The notes under the pieces were generated by a model that saw only the letters and a list, made by a program, of their open reading frames with translations, was not told the DNA's origin and did not search any database. Position numbers and translations under genes: made by a program. From NCBI RefSeq assembly GCF_000758725.1, contig NZ_CP009428.1:2232001-2296000 (forward strand): a DNA stretch of 64,000 bases. The letters are read 5' to 3'. This stretch comes from Paenibacillus odorifer. GTDB lineage: Bacteria; Bacillota; Bacilli; Paenibacillales; Paenibacillaceae. The first letter of the stretch is position 1, and each line of letters opens with the position of its first letter. Shown in pieces: positions 52,490 through 61,997 of this stretch.

Positions 52490-54367
52490 TTACTCTGCAT
52501 TATCCGTAGATGGTAAATCCGGCAGTTGTTGAATGTAGCTGTTAGACATATTTAGAAGCCGCTGAACGGCGTCAAATTGTTCTTTTGTCGAACCGCCCTC
52601 TGTTTCAGAGCCATCGATTAGATTAAAGTTGTCTCCATCATCGTAATCGACACCAGTCAAATACATGCTTGTGTCATTAATGAAAGAGCCGGTAGGCAAA
52701 AAGTGTCTGACAGGGAGCATGTTGGTCTGTTGGTTCATCAGATCTTCTCCGAAGTAGAGCTGATCTTTCATTGAAATCCCTAACAGGTTAGCTACAGTTG
52801 GCATAATGTCGATCTGGCCGCCAGTTTGGCTGTAGACCGTAGGTTGACCTACCCCTGGCGCATGTACGATGAAAGGAACGTTGAACATATCGGTATAACT
52901 ATATTCGTGACCGACCATTTCTTCCATTAACGATTTCTCGTTGCCATCAAGGGAATATAGCGATACACCCTGATGGTCCCCGTAAAAGACAATGACGCTA
53001 TCATCCCATAGACCACTGGACTTTAATTGATCCAGAAATTGTCCCATTGCATAATCTGCGTAATTTTGAGCTAGAATATAGTTGCCAACTAGGGTACCTT
53101 CATACCGTTTAGGCAGCGTCATTTTATTTTTTGACTCTGGCATTTTATAAGGGTGATGAGCACTCATAGAAATGACCATTGCATAAAAAGGATCATCTTT
53201 AGCATCCATTTTGACTAATTCAGGCACAGTCTTGGCATAGAGTACCTCATCAGAAGCACCGAATGCGATATGATCACCATCCCCATAGAACGCTTGATCG
53301 TAATACTTATCAAAGTCTAGGACTTTGTATAGAGTTTTGCGGTTCCAGAATTCTACGCTATTGGTGTGAAAGGTTGCTGTATTATATCCATTAGCTTTCA
53401 TCAGCTTAGGCAGGCTCGGAAGCGCCTTATCCATATAATTGGATGAAGTGGCTACCTCGTGATGAGGAACGTACAACGAAGTATTCACCACAAATTCAGC
53501 ATCCGAAGTTGTTCCTTGCCCGGCATTAGTATAGAAGTTATTGAAATAATGTTCGCTTTTCAAAAGCTTATTTAGATTGGGTGTTACTTCCTGTCCGTCA
53601 ATGCTCAGGTCCAGCAAAAAGTTCTGAAAAGATTCCATTTGTACCACGATTAGATTTTTACCTTGAGCTGCCGCCCAGTACTTCGGTGAGACAGGCTCTG
53701 TAATTCCTTTGGTCTCGTTAATGGATGGTTGCGTGATTTCTTTGCTGTCGATTATTTCTTCTGTTTCCCTTGTATCGGCAAAAATAGTATAGACCTCGTA
53801 ATTAAGAATCCCCATACTCTCCGCTTTTTTGTTCTCGTTCATACTGGCATGATTCGGCCAAACATTAAAGACACAAACTGCTAAGGAAACACTGATGATC
53901 CCAAACAAAGCGGTCCGGTTCATGCGGCGGTTCATACCTCTTTCTTTCCAGATCGCAATATATTTCGGACGGAACATAAAAAACATGAACACTACAATAT
54001 CCACAAAAATGAACAAATAGTAAGGGTCCAGCAACGAGTATGTGCTTTCTCCCACCTTAGTTACTTTATCTGCTTGTTCCAAGGCATGATAAGTAGCAAT
54101 TACACCGTAATATTTGTAATACATTAGGACGGCGAAATATATGACTGAAATCAATAGGTTGGCTATCATGTAATACAGAAATTTTCGTTTGGAAGCCATC
54201 CATTCAATAAGTCCAAATACGATAAAGAAAAATGGGATCTCTGTCAGCAGCATGCTCCAGATAGGACCGTCGCTAAAAACTACGAACCAGGCCACTGCGC
54301 ATTTTAGCAGCAGGACGAAGCTAAAGACTAGGAAGGGTTTGTTTTTTATATCAAAATCTTTTTTCAC
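52490..54367 (-). CDS. LtaS-type sulfatase-family phosphoglycerol transferase
   Basis: 625 residues. Five membrane helices in the first 170 residues, then an extracellular alkaline-phosphatase-like domain. VVQMES carries the metal-binding Glu245, and NAGQGTTSDAEF carries the nucleophile Thr287; YGDHQG holds further metal ligands (Asp, His). This is the lipoteichoic acid synthase family, which moves glycerol phosphate from phosphatidylglycerol onto glycolipid or growing polymer. It could be a main LtaS or a YfnI/YqgS-like paralogue. GTG start with GAGG 10 bases upstream. Confidence 0.92.
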   Translation of the reverse strand: MKKDFDIKNKPFLVFSFVLLLKCAVAWFVVFSDGPIWSMLLTEIPFFFIVFGLIEWMASKRKFLYYMIANLLISVIYFAVLMYYKYYGVIATYHALEQADKVTKVGESTYSLLDPYYLFIFVDIVVFMFFMFRPKYIAIWKERGMNRRMNRTALFGIISVSLAVCVFNVWPNHASMNENKKAESMGILNYEVYTIFADTRETEEIIDSKEITQPSINETKGITEPVSPKYWAAAQGKNLIVVQMESFQNFLLDLSIDGQEVTPNLNKLLKSEHYFNNFYTNAGQGTTSDAEFVVNTSLYVPHHEVATSSNYMDKALPSLPKLMKANGYNTATFHTNSVEFWNRKTLYKVLDFDKYYDQAFYGDGDHIAFGASDEVLYAKTVPELVKMDAKDDPFYAMVISMSAHHPYKMPESKNKMTLPKRYEGTLVGNYILAQNYADYAMGQFLDQLKSSGLWDDSVIVFYGDHQGVSLYSLDGNEKSLMEEMVGHEYSYTDMFNVPFIVHAPGVGQPTVYSQTGGQIDIMPTVANLLGISMKDQLYFGEDLMNQQTNMLPVRHFLPTGSFINDTSMYLTGVDYDDGDNFNLIDGSETEGGSTKEQFDAVQRLLNMSNSYIQQLPDLPSTDNAE

Positions 54368-54671
54368 TCGTTATCATCCTCTCTGATGCAATTACACCAA
54401 GGTCCTGCATATACCTGTATTTCATGGAAATCCGTTGCAATATGCCGAAGCTTATTATGCTCCCGAAGTTATCAAGTGTCAAAAGGTGGACGAGAGTCCT
54501 AGAGTGAAGCAACAAGCGATTTATGCCGCATAAGCAGGTAAAATCAACGCCAATCCCAAACTACAGGGTCCTATGCGTATAAAATGATTTTAATAATTTC
54601 CAGTTTCCCGCAACTTTGTATAATATTCCTCAGTCTAAATATAGAGGAGTGATTAGAGAGGCGGGAATTAG
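54368..54671 (+). other. Divergent intergenic region
   Basis: 304 bp between the LtaS-like and lipoprotein genes. A TATAAT at 54619-54624 is a likely -10 box for the lipoprotein gene, but its -35 box is weak. No riboswitch or repeat that I can name. Confidence 0.4.
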
Positions 54672-55643
54672 ATGACCCAGCGGCAGTTCATAACGATGGT
54701 AACGATTTGTTTTCTTGTGCTCTTAAATTCAGGTTGTAATCAAGGGGAGAACTCCATTGGTGTGGAGCCTTCTGGCTCTATAGCTTCAACGTCTGTACCA
54801 CAGGTTCCCGAAGACTTTTTGCTAACACTGGATTATAAAGTTCAGAACCATCCGGATACATTTGCAGTTGAGGTACCACAGAACTGGGAGGTTAAGCTGG
54901 GGGAGTATCCAGTGGGACTTTACTGGCGATTAGCGAATGAGTTCTCTAAAGATGCCGGATTGGATTTGACCCTCCTGAAGGGTGCCACGGTAGAGGTACA
55001 GCGGTATTCCTTAGTCGATGGTTTACCTGGTTCTGGCGAACAAAAAGAATTTTCTTATCCCTCGAATCTCGTTTTGCTTGTGCAATCAGGGAATACCGTT
55101 GGTGCGTGGCTGGAATTTAATATTCAAAGTATCGGCCCGTCTATTAAGAAGCGTAGCTTGACCGACATTACAGGACTTACATTTGAGGAGTGGACGGAGA
55201 GAGAAGGTTTGTTTGATGAGGAAGGTGAGAATGGTGACTTAGCCTCATTAGACCATTTCGAGCTGCTGGATGCTTTTTTTCAGGCTATTCAGGACGGTAA
55301 TCATACCCGTGCCCGCGCATGTTTGAATCCTAATGCCTTACTCACTGCATTGACGGTTAACCGTCAAGCACATCAACTCTATAACCCGGGTTTTGGTGGT
55401 GAAAATGCTCTCAGTGAAAGTATTGTTGAGGCTAAGCCTACCTCTTATAAAGTGATGGATTATGATACTGGCTCTGAAATCAAAGACATCGGCGATCGCA
55501 CAACGTTAAATATTGTGGTCGATCTGTATATGAAATCACTAAATCCTGTCTTTAATACCCCAGATGGCCGGGAAACTCGCTTTGCAGTGTTGACCAAACA
55601 CGCTAACGGCTGGAAGATTGGAGGTTTTGGGACGGGACCGTGA
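54672..55643 (+). CDS. Lipoprotein of unknown function
   Basis: 323 residues with a lipoprotein signal ending LNSGC (Cys22). The central part is beta-rich. The C-terminal third (LLDAFFQAIQDGNHTRARACLNP, then a beta-sheet ending NGWKIGGFGTGP) looks like the NTF2/DUF4829-type domain common in Bacillales lipoproteins; this match is by eye and unsure. The gene is followed 43 bp later by the RCC1-repeat protein, with which it may share transcription. Confidence 0.65.
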   Translation: MTQRQFITMVTICFLVLLNSGCNQGENSIGVEPSGSIASTSVPQVPEDFLLTLDYKVQNHPDTFAVEVPQNWEVKLGEYPVGLYWRLANEFSKDAGLDLTLLKGATVEVQRYSLVDGLPGSGEQKEFSYPSNLVLLVQSGNTVGAWLEFNIQSIGPSIKKRSLTDITGLTFEEWTEREGLFDEEGENGDLASLDHFELLDAFFQAIQDGNHTRARACLNPNALLTALTVNRQAHQLYNPGFGGENALSESIVEAKPTSYKVMDYDTGSEIKDIGDRTTLNIVVDLYMKSLNPVFNTPDGRETRFAVLTKHANGWKIGGFGTGP

Positions 55644-55686
55644 GTTGTTGCGTTATCTATTTTTTAATAAAAAGGAGTGATCTCAA

Positions 55687-57180
55687 GTGTTTAAACAAAG
55701 CTTGATGTCAAAAGTGCAGGTAAGTCGGATTTGTAGAGTTGTTGTTGGGACTGTTCTTAGCTTGGCAATGGTTTCACCCTTAGTGGCAGCAGCAGATAGT
55801 GTTGTGAACCCAACTGAAGAAAAGAAATTATTGTCTGGCATCACCCAACTGGACGCTGGTGACAGAAGTGCCTATGCCATCACTGCGGATGGAACAGCCT
55901 GGGTGTGGGGTGGTGGGTACGGCTCTATTGGTAATGGGGCGACCACACCAGCGTATACTCCCGTCAAAATGCATATCGATCATGTAAAGCAAATCTCAGG
56001 TGGTTATCGCCATAACTTGATGTTGAAGGACGATGGAACAGTGTGGGCAGTAGGGGGGAACGAGCATGGACAACTTGGCATTGGAACACAGTCCTCTAAG
56101 ATTCTTGTAGAGCCTGTTCAAGTGCAAGGGCTAACAGATGTGAAAGCTGTTTCTGCGGGGGGCACCTTTAGCTTAGCTCTTCTTAAAGATGGAACGGTCT
56201 GGGCGTGGGGAGGCAATGAACAAGGTGAACTCGGTGACGATTCGCGGAAAAACAAGCTAACCCCGGTGCAGGTGAAGGGACTACCCTCCGTCCTGTCTAT
56301 AGCAGCGGGATCGAATAATTCAGTGGCTCTTGGTAATGGTGGAGAGGTATGGGTGTGGGGATCGCAGCAACCGCTGGGAACGCAAAAAGGCGTAATCTTA
56401 AAGCCTACGCTTATTAAAGGAAGCGGAGAATATAGAGCGGTTGATATGGATGGAGCCTATGGACTTTATGGGGCGGCATTGAGATGGGATGGTACAGTAT
56501 GGATTTGGAATAATTACATAGATCCATATCTGGGAGAAGCTCTAAAGACTGTTCAGGTTCCAGGACTTACAGACGTCATTTCGCTGACAACAGATTCCGC
56601 AGTGAAGGCGGATGGGACCGTGTGGCAGTGGACGGTTGGCGATAAGAACAAGATTAATGTTACACAGTCTAAGGGTATTCAGAATGCAGTTTCCATTTCT
56701 AAAGGGAGCAGAAATCATTATGTACTCTTAAAAGATGGTCATGTCCTTGCCTGGGGAGCAAATGAATTTGGGCAGACGGGTCTGGGGGTCAGAGAGATCG
56801 AGGTGAATACGCCTCAGCTCGTGAAGAAATCTATTCAAGTATTGTTGAATGGGAATGAAATGGAACTGACTATGCCGCCACTACTAATTAATAATTCGAC
56901 ATATGTTCCTTTAAGAGGAGTCTTCGAGCAGATGGGAGTTAATGTTCGTTGGGATGTTCCATCGAGAGCTGTGGTCGCTGTAAAGGGATCTACAACTCTG
57001 ATCTTGAATTCGGTAACTGGACAAACGACTGTTAATGGAAAGGTAATAGCAACAGATCAAAAACCGGTCTTCATTAATGATAGCGTTTATGTACCCCTCA
57101 GATTGATAAGCGAAATGCTGGGGGCGCAGGTAGAATGGGATGCAGATGCTTATGCAGTTCGAATAAATTCCAATAAATAA
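55687..57180 (+). CDS. Secreted RCC1-repeat protein with copper amine oxidase N-terminal-like domain
   Basis: 497 residues with a signal peptide (cleavage near VAAAD). Residues 50-385 contain about six RCC1-type beta-propeller blades (for example LLKDGTVWAWGGNEQGELGDD). Residues 390-497 are a copper-amine-oxidase-N-like domain (two halves, each with PxxxNxxxYVPLR and a following VxWD), common at the end of Paenibacillus surface proteins. No enzyme domain is present, so a binding or sensing role in the wall is more likely. GTG start, 9 bases after AAGGAG. Confidence 0.85.
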   Translation: MFKQSLMSKVQVSRICRVVVGTVLSLAMVSPLVAAADSVVNPTEEKKLLSGITQLDAGDRSAYAITADGTAWVWGGGYGSIGNGATTPAYTPVKMHIDHVKQISGGYRHNLMLKDDGTVWAVGGNEHGQLGIGTQSSKILVEPVQVQGLTDVKAVSAGGTFSLALLKDGTVWAWGGNEQGELGDDSRKNKLTPVQVKGLPSVLSIAAGSNNSVALGNGGEVWVWGSQQPLGTQKGVILKPTLIKGSGEYRAVDMDGAYGLYGAALRWDGTVWIWNNYIDPYLGEALKTVQVPGLTDVISLTTDSAVKADGTVWQWTVGDKNKINVTQSKGIQNAVSISKGSRNHYVLLKDGHVLAWGANEFGQTGLGVREIEVNTPQLVKKSIQVLLNGNEMELTMPPLLINNSTYVPLRGVFEQMGVNVRWDVPSRAVVAVKGSTTLILNSVTGQTTVNGKVIATDQKPVFINDSVYVPLRLISEMLGAQVEWDADAYAVRINSNK

Positions 57181-57205
57181 GTTGACTATTTATTAGAAGC
57201 TTTAG

Positions 57206-57238
57206 GCTGAATTCTCCTTCTGGGGAGTTCAGCTTTTT
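57206..57238 (+). terminator. Rho-independent terminator
   Basis: A 12-bp stem with two G-T pairs (57206-57217 with 57222-57233) and a T run. Confidence 0.8.
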
Positions 57239-57254
57239 GCGTGGAAGGCAGAAG

Positions 57255-57450
57255 ATTTAGAGGGAAATGCAATAACGGTAAACAAAGCGTACGCGATTTT
57301 GAAGAATGTGTGCGGGAATCTTTTCGAGGATTCTTTATACGGATGATGATGAATATTGGAAAAATGGGACAACTTATAATTATCCCAATGGTCGTTCAAT
57401 TCTGGTCACGAAACGGATGGGCATAGCAACAACGATTAATATTGCGACAA
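57255..57450 (+). pseudogene. Possible gene remnant
   Basis: Two pieces of protein-like reading frame meet near 57340: an upstream piece (EDLEGNAITVNKAYAILK...LFEDSLY) that ends at a TGA, and a downstream piece in another frame (DDDEYWKNGTTYNYPNG). This suggests a frameshifted relic. The family is not recognised. The rest of the 57181-57838 gap shows only short unsupported frames and the promoter of the next gene. Confidence 0.35.
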
Positions 57451-57765
57451 AAACGGGTAAGAGTATATATTACGGCCTCTTTGTATTTGTTGCAGTGCTG
57501 TTGATCGGAATGGGTGGGAACTGTACGTCTTTACGCGGAGTTGAAAGGATGGTGAGGTTTTTCATTGATTTTAAAATAAATCGTATGAAGTATAACCCTC
57601 TTGTGATAGAATAATCTAGTTGCTCTAGTTTCTGAAAATCCACTCTGTTCCAGCAAAACACCTGATCTATACACGTGGATAATCGAGGAAATATGAGCAT
57701 TTAAGAGTATTAACAAGATTTCTTAGAGATTTTACACAAAACACATCATTTTTTGTCGGTTTTTA

Positions 57766-57794
57766 TTGATTTATTCAAAAATATTATGTATAAT
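57766..57794 (+). promoter_or_regulatory. Sigma-A promoter of the carboxyspermidine operon
   Basis: TTGATT (57766-57771), a 17-bp spacer and a consensus TATAAT (57789-57794), about 45 bp before the start codon. Confidence 0.85.
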
Positions 57795-57838
57795 CAGCCT
57801 TGTTGATTTTGCAAATGGAATTTTAGGAGGTTTTTATT

Positions 57839-59038
57839 TTGGGAAAAGCGTTAATTATTGGCGCTGGCGGCGTAGCAAGTGTTGTTGTTCATAAATGCTG
57901 CCAGAACCCGGATGTATTTGAAGAGATCTGCATTGCCAGCAGAACTGTCGCGAAATGTGACGCTCTGAAAGATAAATTAGCCGGAGGCCGCACGAAGATT
58001 TCTACTGCTCAGCTCGATGCAGATAACACGGACGAAGTCATTGAACTGATCAAGAGCTTTGAGCCGGATGTCGTTATTAATGTCGCTCTCCCATATCAGG
58101 ACCTGACGATCATGGATGCGTGCCTGGCAACAGGAGTGCACTATGTGGATACTGCCAATTATGAACCACAAGATACAGCGAAATTCGAATATTCCTGGCA
58201 GTGGGCTTACAAAGAAAGATTTGAGAAAGCTGGCCTTACCGCTTTGCTCGGCAGTGGATTTGACCCAGGTGTAACTGGCGTGTTCACGGCTTACGCGCAA
58301 AAACACTATTTTGACGAGATCCATACCATTGATATTGTAGACGCCAACGCTGGCGATCATGGATATCCATTCGCTACAAACTTTAATCCTGAAATCAATA
58401 TTCGTGAAATTACAGCTAATGGCCGTTATTTCGAGAATGGCGAGTGGATTGAAACCGCACCACTTTCTGAGAAGAAGGTTTACGATCTTCCGGAAATCGG
58501 ACCTAAAGATATTTATCTTTTGTACCATGAAGAGTTGGAATCCTTGGCTGTTAATATCAAGGGCGTGAAGAAGATCCGTTTCTGGATGACTTTCTCGCAG
58601 AACTACCTGACTCACTTGAAAGTGCTTGAGAATGTGGGTATGACTTCTATCGAGCCTATCATGTACGAAGGCAAAGAGATCGTTCCTTTGCAATTCTTGA
58701 AGGCAATGCTGCCTGACCCGGCTTCCCTGGGACCAAGAACAAAAGGTAAAACTAACATTGGATGTATCATCCAAGGTACTAAAGACGGTAAGCCAAAAAC
58801 TTATTATGTATACAACGTTTGCGATCATGAAGAATGTTATGCAGAGGTTGGCTCCCAAGCCATTTCCTATACTACAGGCGTTCCTGCAATGATCGGAGCA
58901 ATGTTAATTATAAAAGGAATCTGGAAGAAACCAGGCGTGTACAACGTAGAAGAGTTCGATCCAGATCCATTCATGGAAGCTTTGAATAAACATGGTCTGC
59001 CTTGGCAAGAAGATTTCTCGCCAACGCTGCTAGATTAA
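57839..59038 (+). CDS. Carboxy(nor)spermidine dehydrogenase (saccharopine dehydrogenase family)
   Basis: 399 residues from TTG 57839, 8 bases after TAGGAGG. Rossmann start GKALIIGAGGVASVVVHKC, then the saccharopine-dehydrogenase-like core (DTANYEPQD, GSGFDPGVTGVFTAYAQKHY). Paired with the NspC-like gene 10 bp downstream it matches the alternative spermidine pathway: aspartate semialdehyde plus putrescine (or diaminopropane) is reduced to carboxy(nor)spermidine using NADPH. The choice between spermidine and norspermidine cannot be read here. Confidence 0.92.
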   Translation: MGKALIIGAGGVASVVVHKCCQNPDVFEEICIASRTVAKCDALKDKLAGGRTKISTAQLDADNTDEVIELIKSFEPDVVINVALPYQDLTIMDACLATGVHYVDTANYEPQDTAKFEYSWQWAYKERFEKAGLTALLGSGFDPGVTGVFTAYAQKHYFDEIHTIDIVDANAGDHGYPFATNFNPEINIREITANGRYFENGEWIETAPLSEKKVYDLPEIGPKDIYLLYHEELESLAVNIKGVKKIRFWMTFSQNYLTHLKVLENVGMTSIEPIMYEGKEIVPLQFLKAMLPDPASLGPRTKGKTNIGCIIQGTKDGKPKTYYVYNVCDHEECYAEVGSQAISYTTGVPAMIGAMLIIKGIWKKPGVYNVEEFDPDPFMEALNKHGLPWQEDFSPTLLD

Positions 59039-59048
59039 GGCGCGATTG

Positions 59049-60185
59049 ATGGATATTGATATCAGCGTTGTCCCGTCACCATGTTACCTTGTAGATGAAA
59101 GATTGCTTACCCGCAATCTTGAGATTATGAATTCTGTACAAGAACGTACAGGAGCTAAGATTTTGCTCGCGCAAAAAGGCTTCTCAATGCACTCCTTGTA
59201 TCCGCTAGTTGGCAAGTACTTGCATGGCGTAACTTCCAGCTCCTTATTCGAAGCCAGACTTGGCTATGAAAAAATGGGCAAAGAGGTTCATGTCTACGCA
59301 CCAGCTTATGTGGAAAGTGAATTCGATGAGCTTCTTGAATACTCGGATCACATTGTGTTCAATTCTTTTGACCAGTGGAATCGATTCAAGGATCGTGTGA
59401 AAAATGCACCGAAGCATATCAGCTGCGGCATTCGGGTGAATCCGGAGTATTCCGAGATCGAAGTTCCGCTGTATGATCCATGCTACAATTATTCCAGAAT
59501 GGGAGTAACTCTCCCTAACTTTAGACCTGAAGAGCTTGAGGGAATTGATGGATTACACTTCCATACCATGTGCGAACAAAATTCAGACACACTGGAGCGT
59601 ACGCTCAAAGTAGTCGAAGAGAAGTTCGGACCTTATCTCAAAGGGATGAAATGGCTTAATTTTGGTGGCGGTCATCATATTACACGTCCCGATTATGATC
59701 TGGAGACCCTTGTCCGCTGCATTTTGCATATGAAAGAGACTTACGGTGTGGAAATCTATCTGGAGCCAGGTGAGGCCGTTGCGCTTAATACTGGATATTT
59801 GGTAGCTACCGTTCTGGATGTTATGCATAACGGTATGGACATTGCGATTCTTGATACTTCGGCTGAATGCCACATGCCAGATGTACTGGCTATGCCATAC
59901 CGTCCGAACATTATCGATGCTGGACAACCTGGGGAATATCCTTATACGTACAGATTAGGTGGAATGACTTGCCTAGCCGGAGATGTTATTGGAGATTATT
60001 CCTTCAAGGAGCCTTTGAAATACGGCGATAGACTCGTATTCCTAGATATGGCGCATTATTCTATGGTGAAGAACCATATGTTTAACGGCGTGAATCTGCC
60101 AGCTATCGTCAGCTACAATGACGAAGAGGGAATTAAAGTAATCAAACAGTTCGCTTTCGAAGATTTCAGCGGACGTTTATCTTAA
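59049..60185 (+). CDS. nspC: Carboxy(nor)spermidine decarboxylase
   Basis: 378 residues from ATG 59049 (AAGG 8 bases upstream; a TTG directly before it is also possible). A PLP fold-III decarboxylase with the Lys in ILLAQKGFSM, CGIRVNPEYSE, GLHFHTMCEQNSD, the glycine-rich phosphate loop NFGGGHH, and EPGEA. It removes CO2 from carboxy(nor)spermidine to give the polyamine, completing the pathway begun by the preceding gene. A strong terminator follows. Confidence 0.93.
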   Translation: MDIDISVVPSPCYLVDERLLTRNLEIMNSVQERTGAKILLAQKGFSMHSLYPLVGKYLHGVTSSSLFEARLGYEKMGKEVHVYAPAYVESEFDELLEYSDHIVFNSFDQWNRFKDRVKNAPKHISCGIRVNPEYSEIEVPLYDPCYNYSRMGVTLPNFRPEELEGIDGLHFHTMCEQNSDTLERTLKVVEEKFGPYLKGMKWLNFGGGHHITRPDYDLETLVRCILHMKETYGVEIYLEPGEAVALNTGYLVATVLDVMHNGMDIAILDTSAECHMPDVLAMPYRPNIIDAGQPGEYPYTYRLGGMTCLAGDVIGDYSFKEPLKYGDRLVFLDMAHYSMVKNHMFNGVNLPAIVSYNDEEGIKVIKQFAFEDFSGRLS

Positions 60186-60196
60186 TAGAATGATCT

Positions 60197-60228
60197 AAAA
60201 AGGTGTCCCTTCAGGGACACCTTTTTTG
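60197..60228 (+). terminator. Rho-independent terminator of polyamine operon
   Basis: A 13-14-bp stem (60197-60210 with 60213-60226) ending in a T run. Confidence 0.92.
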
Positions 60229-60680
60229 CTATGGTTCCAGTCCTTTGAATGCGCGATGACATCTAGGAAAAGAGGAGTGATCCTAAAGGACCGTATGGCA
60301 ACTATTGTTGTTTATTAGCTCATTTAGCTAAGGTTATGGACTGTATAGCTCTTATTGGTCGGATAGTGACTATTATTAGGGCGCATTTGGTAGAATAGCT
60401 GCAACTGAGTCCGATTGTATGCTGAAACAGCCGATTTTTCGGAAATAGAGTCTCCTCGGTCCGATTCATCCTCGTGGGGAGAAGATAGATGTCGAACCGA
60501 TTTTTCAGAGGAATAACTCTCTTATATATGCGTTTATCTTACAGTTGGACACTTGTATTACTGGAAAAGTTTCTTCATAATTAGCCGCTCACAAGTAAGG
60601 TCTCATGTGATACAATAATTTAGTCTGTTTTTTAAAATTAGTTATTGAAGGGTCCGTATCTGAGGAGGAAGTCAGCATCA
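60229..60680 (+). repeat. Non-coding gap with short internal repeats
   Basis: About 450 bp without a credible gene. CCGATTTTTC occurs twice (near 60430 and 60498), each followed by a GGAATA/GGAAATA-like piece and an ACTCT/AGTCTC-like piece, and GTCCGATT occurs twice (near 60411 and 60460). It looks like degenerate copies of an intergenic repeat. The last 40 bp hold the ribosome site of dgk. Confidence 0.45.
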
Positions 60681-61304
60681 ATGGAACATGCACCGTTTAT
60701 TGCAGTGGAAGGCCCGATCGGGGCTGGAAAAACAACATTAGCTTCGATGCTTGCAGAGGAATTAAACTTACCGATTATTAAGGAGATTGTGGATGAGAAT
60801 CCGTTTCTGGCTAAATTTTATCAGAACATGGATGACTGGAGCTTTCAACTGGAGATGTTTTTTCTCTGTAATCGGTACAAGCAGCTTGAAGATACAGTAA
60901 CTCAGTACATAGATAAAGGTAAACCGGTGATCTCGGATTATCATATTTATAAGAACCTTATCTTTGGGGAACGAACGCTGAAGGGAACGAAACGAGAAAA
61001 GTATCGACAAATCTATCATGTGCTGACGGATGACCTGCCGAAGCCAAATATTATTCTCTATATAAAAGCAGATCTCGATACCTTGTTAAAAAGAATCGCC
61101 AAACGCGGACGCCCTTTTGAAGGGGATATGGATACTGCGTATTTGCAGCAATTGATAGAAGATTATGATGATGCGATGGGCTCTCTAGCGATTCAAGAGC
61201 CGTCTACCGTTATTATTACCATAGATGGAAATGCAGTCGATTTCGTGGAGAACCCAGAACACTTCGTCGAAATTGCCTCTCACATAAAGGAGCTAATGAA
61301 ATGA
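60681..61304 (+). CDS. dgk: Deoxyguanosine kinase
   Basis: 207 residues, the length of B. subtilis Dgk. P-loop GPIGAGKTT, substrate-side DENPFLAKFYQNMDDWSFQLEMFF, and SDYHIYKNLIF where the DRS motif of the sister enzyme stands; the lid is RIAKRGRPFE. It phosphorylates purine deoxynucleosides for salvage. The ATG at 60681 has GAGGAGG upstream at a rather long spacing. It overlaps the next gene by 4 bp (ATGA). Confidence 0.9.
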   Translation: MEHAPFIAVEGPIGAGKTTLASMLAEELNLPIIKEIVDENPFLAKFYQNMDDWSFQLEMFFLCNRYKQLEDTVTQYIDKGKPVISDYHIYKNLIFGERTLKGTKREKYRQIYHVLTDDLPKPNIILYIKADLDTLLKRIAKRGRPFEGDMDTAYLQQLIEDYDDAMGSLAIQEPSTVIITIDGNAVDFVENPEHFVEIASHIKELMK

Positions 61305-61954
61305 ATCCATATAACATCCCAGCTAACGCCATAATTACCGTGGCAGGAACCGTGGGGGTGGGGAAATCCACTTTAACAGGTGCTTTGGCTAAAAGGTTAG
61401 ATTTTCAAACCTCGCTGGAGCAAGTTGATCATAATCCTTATCTTGAAAAGTTCTATCATGATTTTGAGAGATGGAGTTTTCATCTACAGATTTATTTCCT
61501 AGCCGAACGTTTTAAAGAACAGAAGAAAATGTTCGAAATGGGCGGTGGTTTTGTTCAAGATCGCTCGATTTATGAGGACACTGGTATTTTTGCTAAAATG
61601 CATGCGGATCAAGGCACGATGTCCAAGACAGACTATGAAACCTATACAAGCTTGTATGAAGCCATGGTCATGACACCCTATTTCCCGCACCCTGATGTGC
61701 TGATTTATATTGAAGGCAGTCTTCCTTCTATTTTAGCGCGAATTAATGAACGCGGCCGCGAGATGGAAATTCAAACGGACGTATCCTACTGGGAGCATAT
61801 GCATGGCAGATATTCGAAATGGATCAATGAGTTTACAGCTTGCCCAGTGCTTCGTCTGAACATTGATGATTATGACGTAAATGACTCGGCATCAATGGCG
61901 GATATTCTCACGAAGGTAGGCAACACCATTCGTAAGCCTGTTGATAAAATATAA
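61301..61954 (+). CDS. dck: Deoxyadenosine/deoxycytidine kinase
   Basis: 217 residues, as in B. subtilis Dck. P-loop GTVGVGKST, EQVDHNPYLEKFYHDFERWSFHLQ, the QDRSIYED motif, and lid RINERGREME. Its start codon overlaps the stop of dgk (ATGA), so the two are translationally coupled. Together they cover salvage of dG, dA and dC. Confidence 0.9.
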   Translation: MNPYNIPANAIITVAGTVGVGKSTLTGALAKRLDFQTSLEQVDHNPYLEKFYHDFERWSFHLQIYFLAERFKEQKKMFEMGGGFVQDRSIYEDTGIFAKMHADQGTMSKTDYETYTSLYEAMVMTPYFPHPDVLIYIEGSLPSILARINERGREMEIQTDVSYWEHMHGRYSKWINEFTACPVLRLNIDDYDVNDSASMADILTKVGNTIRKPVDKI

Positions 61955-61969
61955 TAGTTGATGATTAGC

Positions 61970-61997
61970 AGCTCCCGTGGTTTGGGGGTTGTTTTTT
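61970..61997 (+). terminator. Terminator of dgk-dck
   Basis: An 8-bp stem with G-T pairs (CAGCTCCC with GGGGGTTG) and a run of seven T. Confidence 0.65.

Noticed and set aside
54440..54600. Possible structured leader before the LtaS-like or lipoprotein gene
   Set aside because: No known riboswitch core could be matched and the pairings were short.
57306..57614. 102-codon frame with a hydrophobic segment
   Set aside because: No ribosome site, mixed composition and no family pattern; treated only as a possible relic.
60681..61954. Two adjacent kinases considered as a recent duplication
   Set aside because: They differ clearly and match the known dgk-dck pair of Bacillus, so this is an old arrangement.
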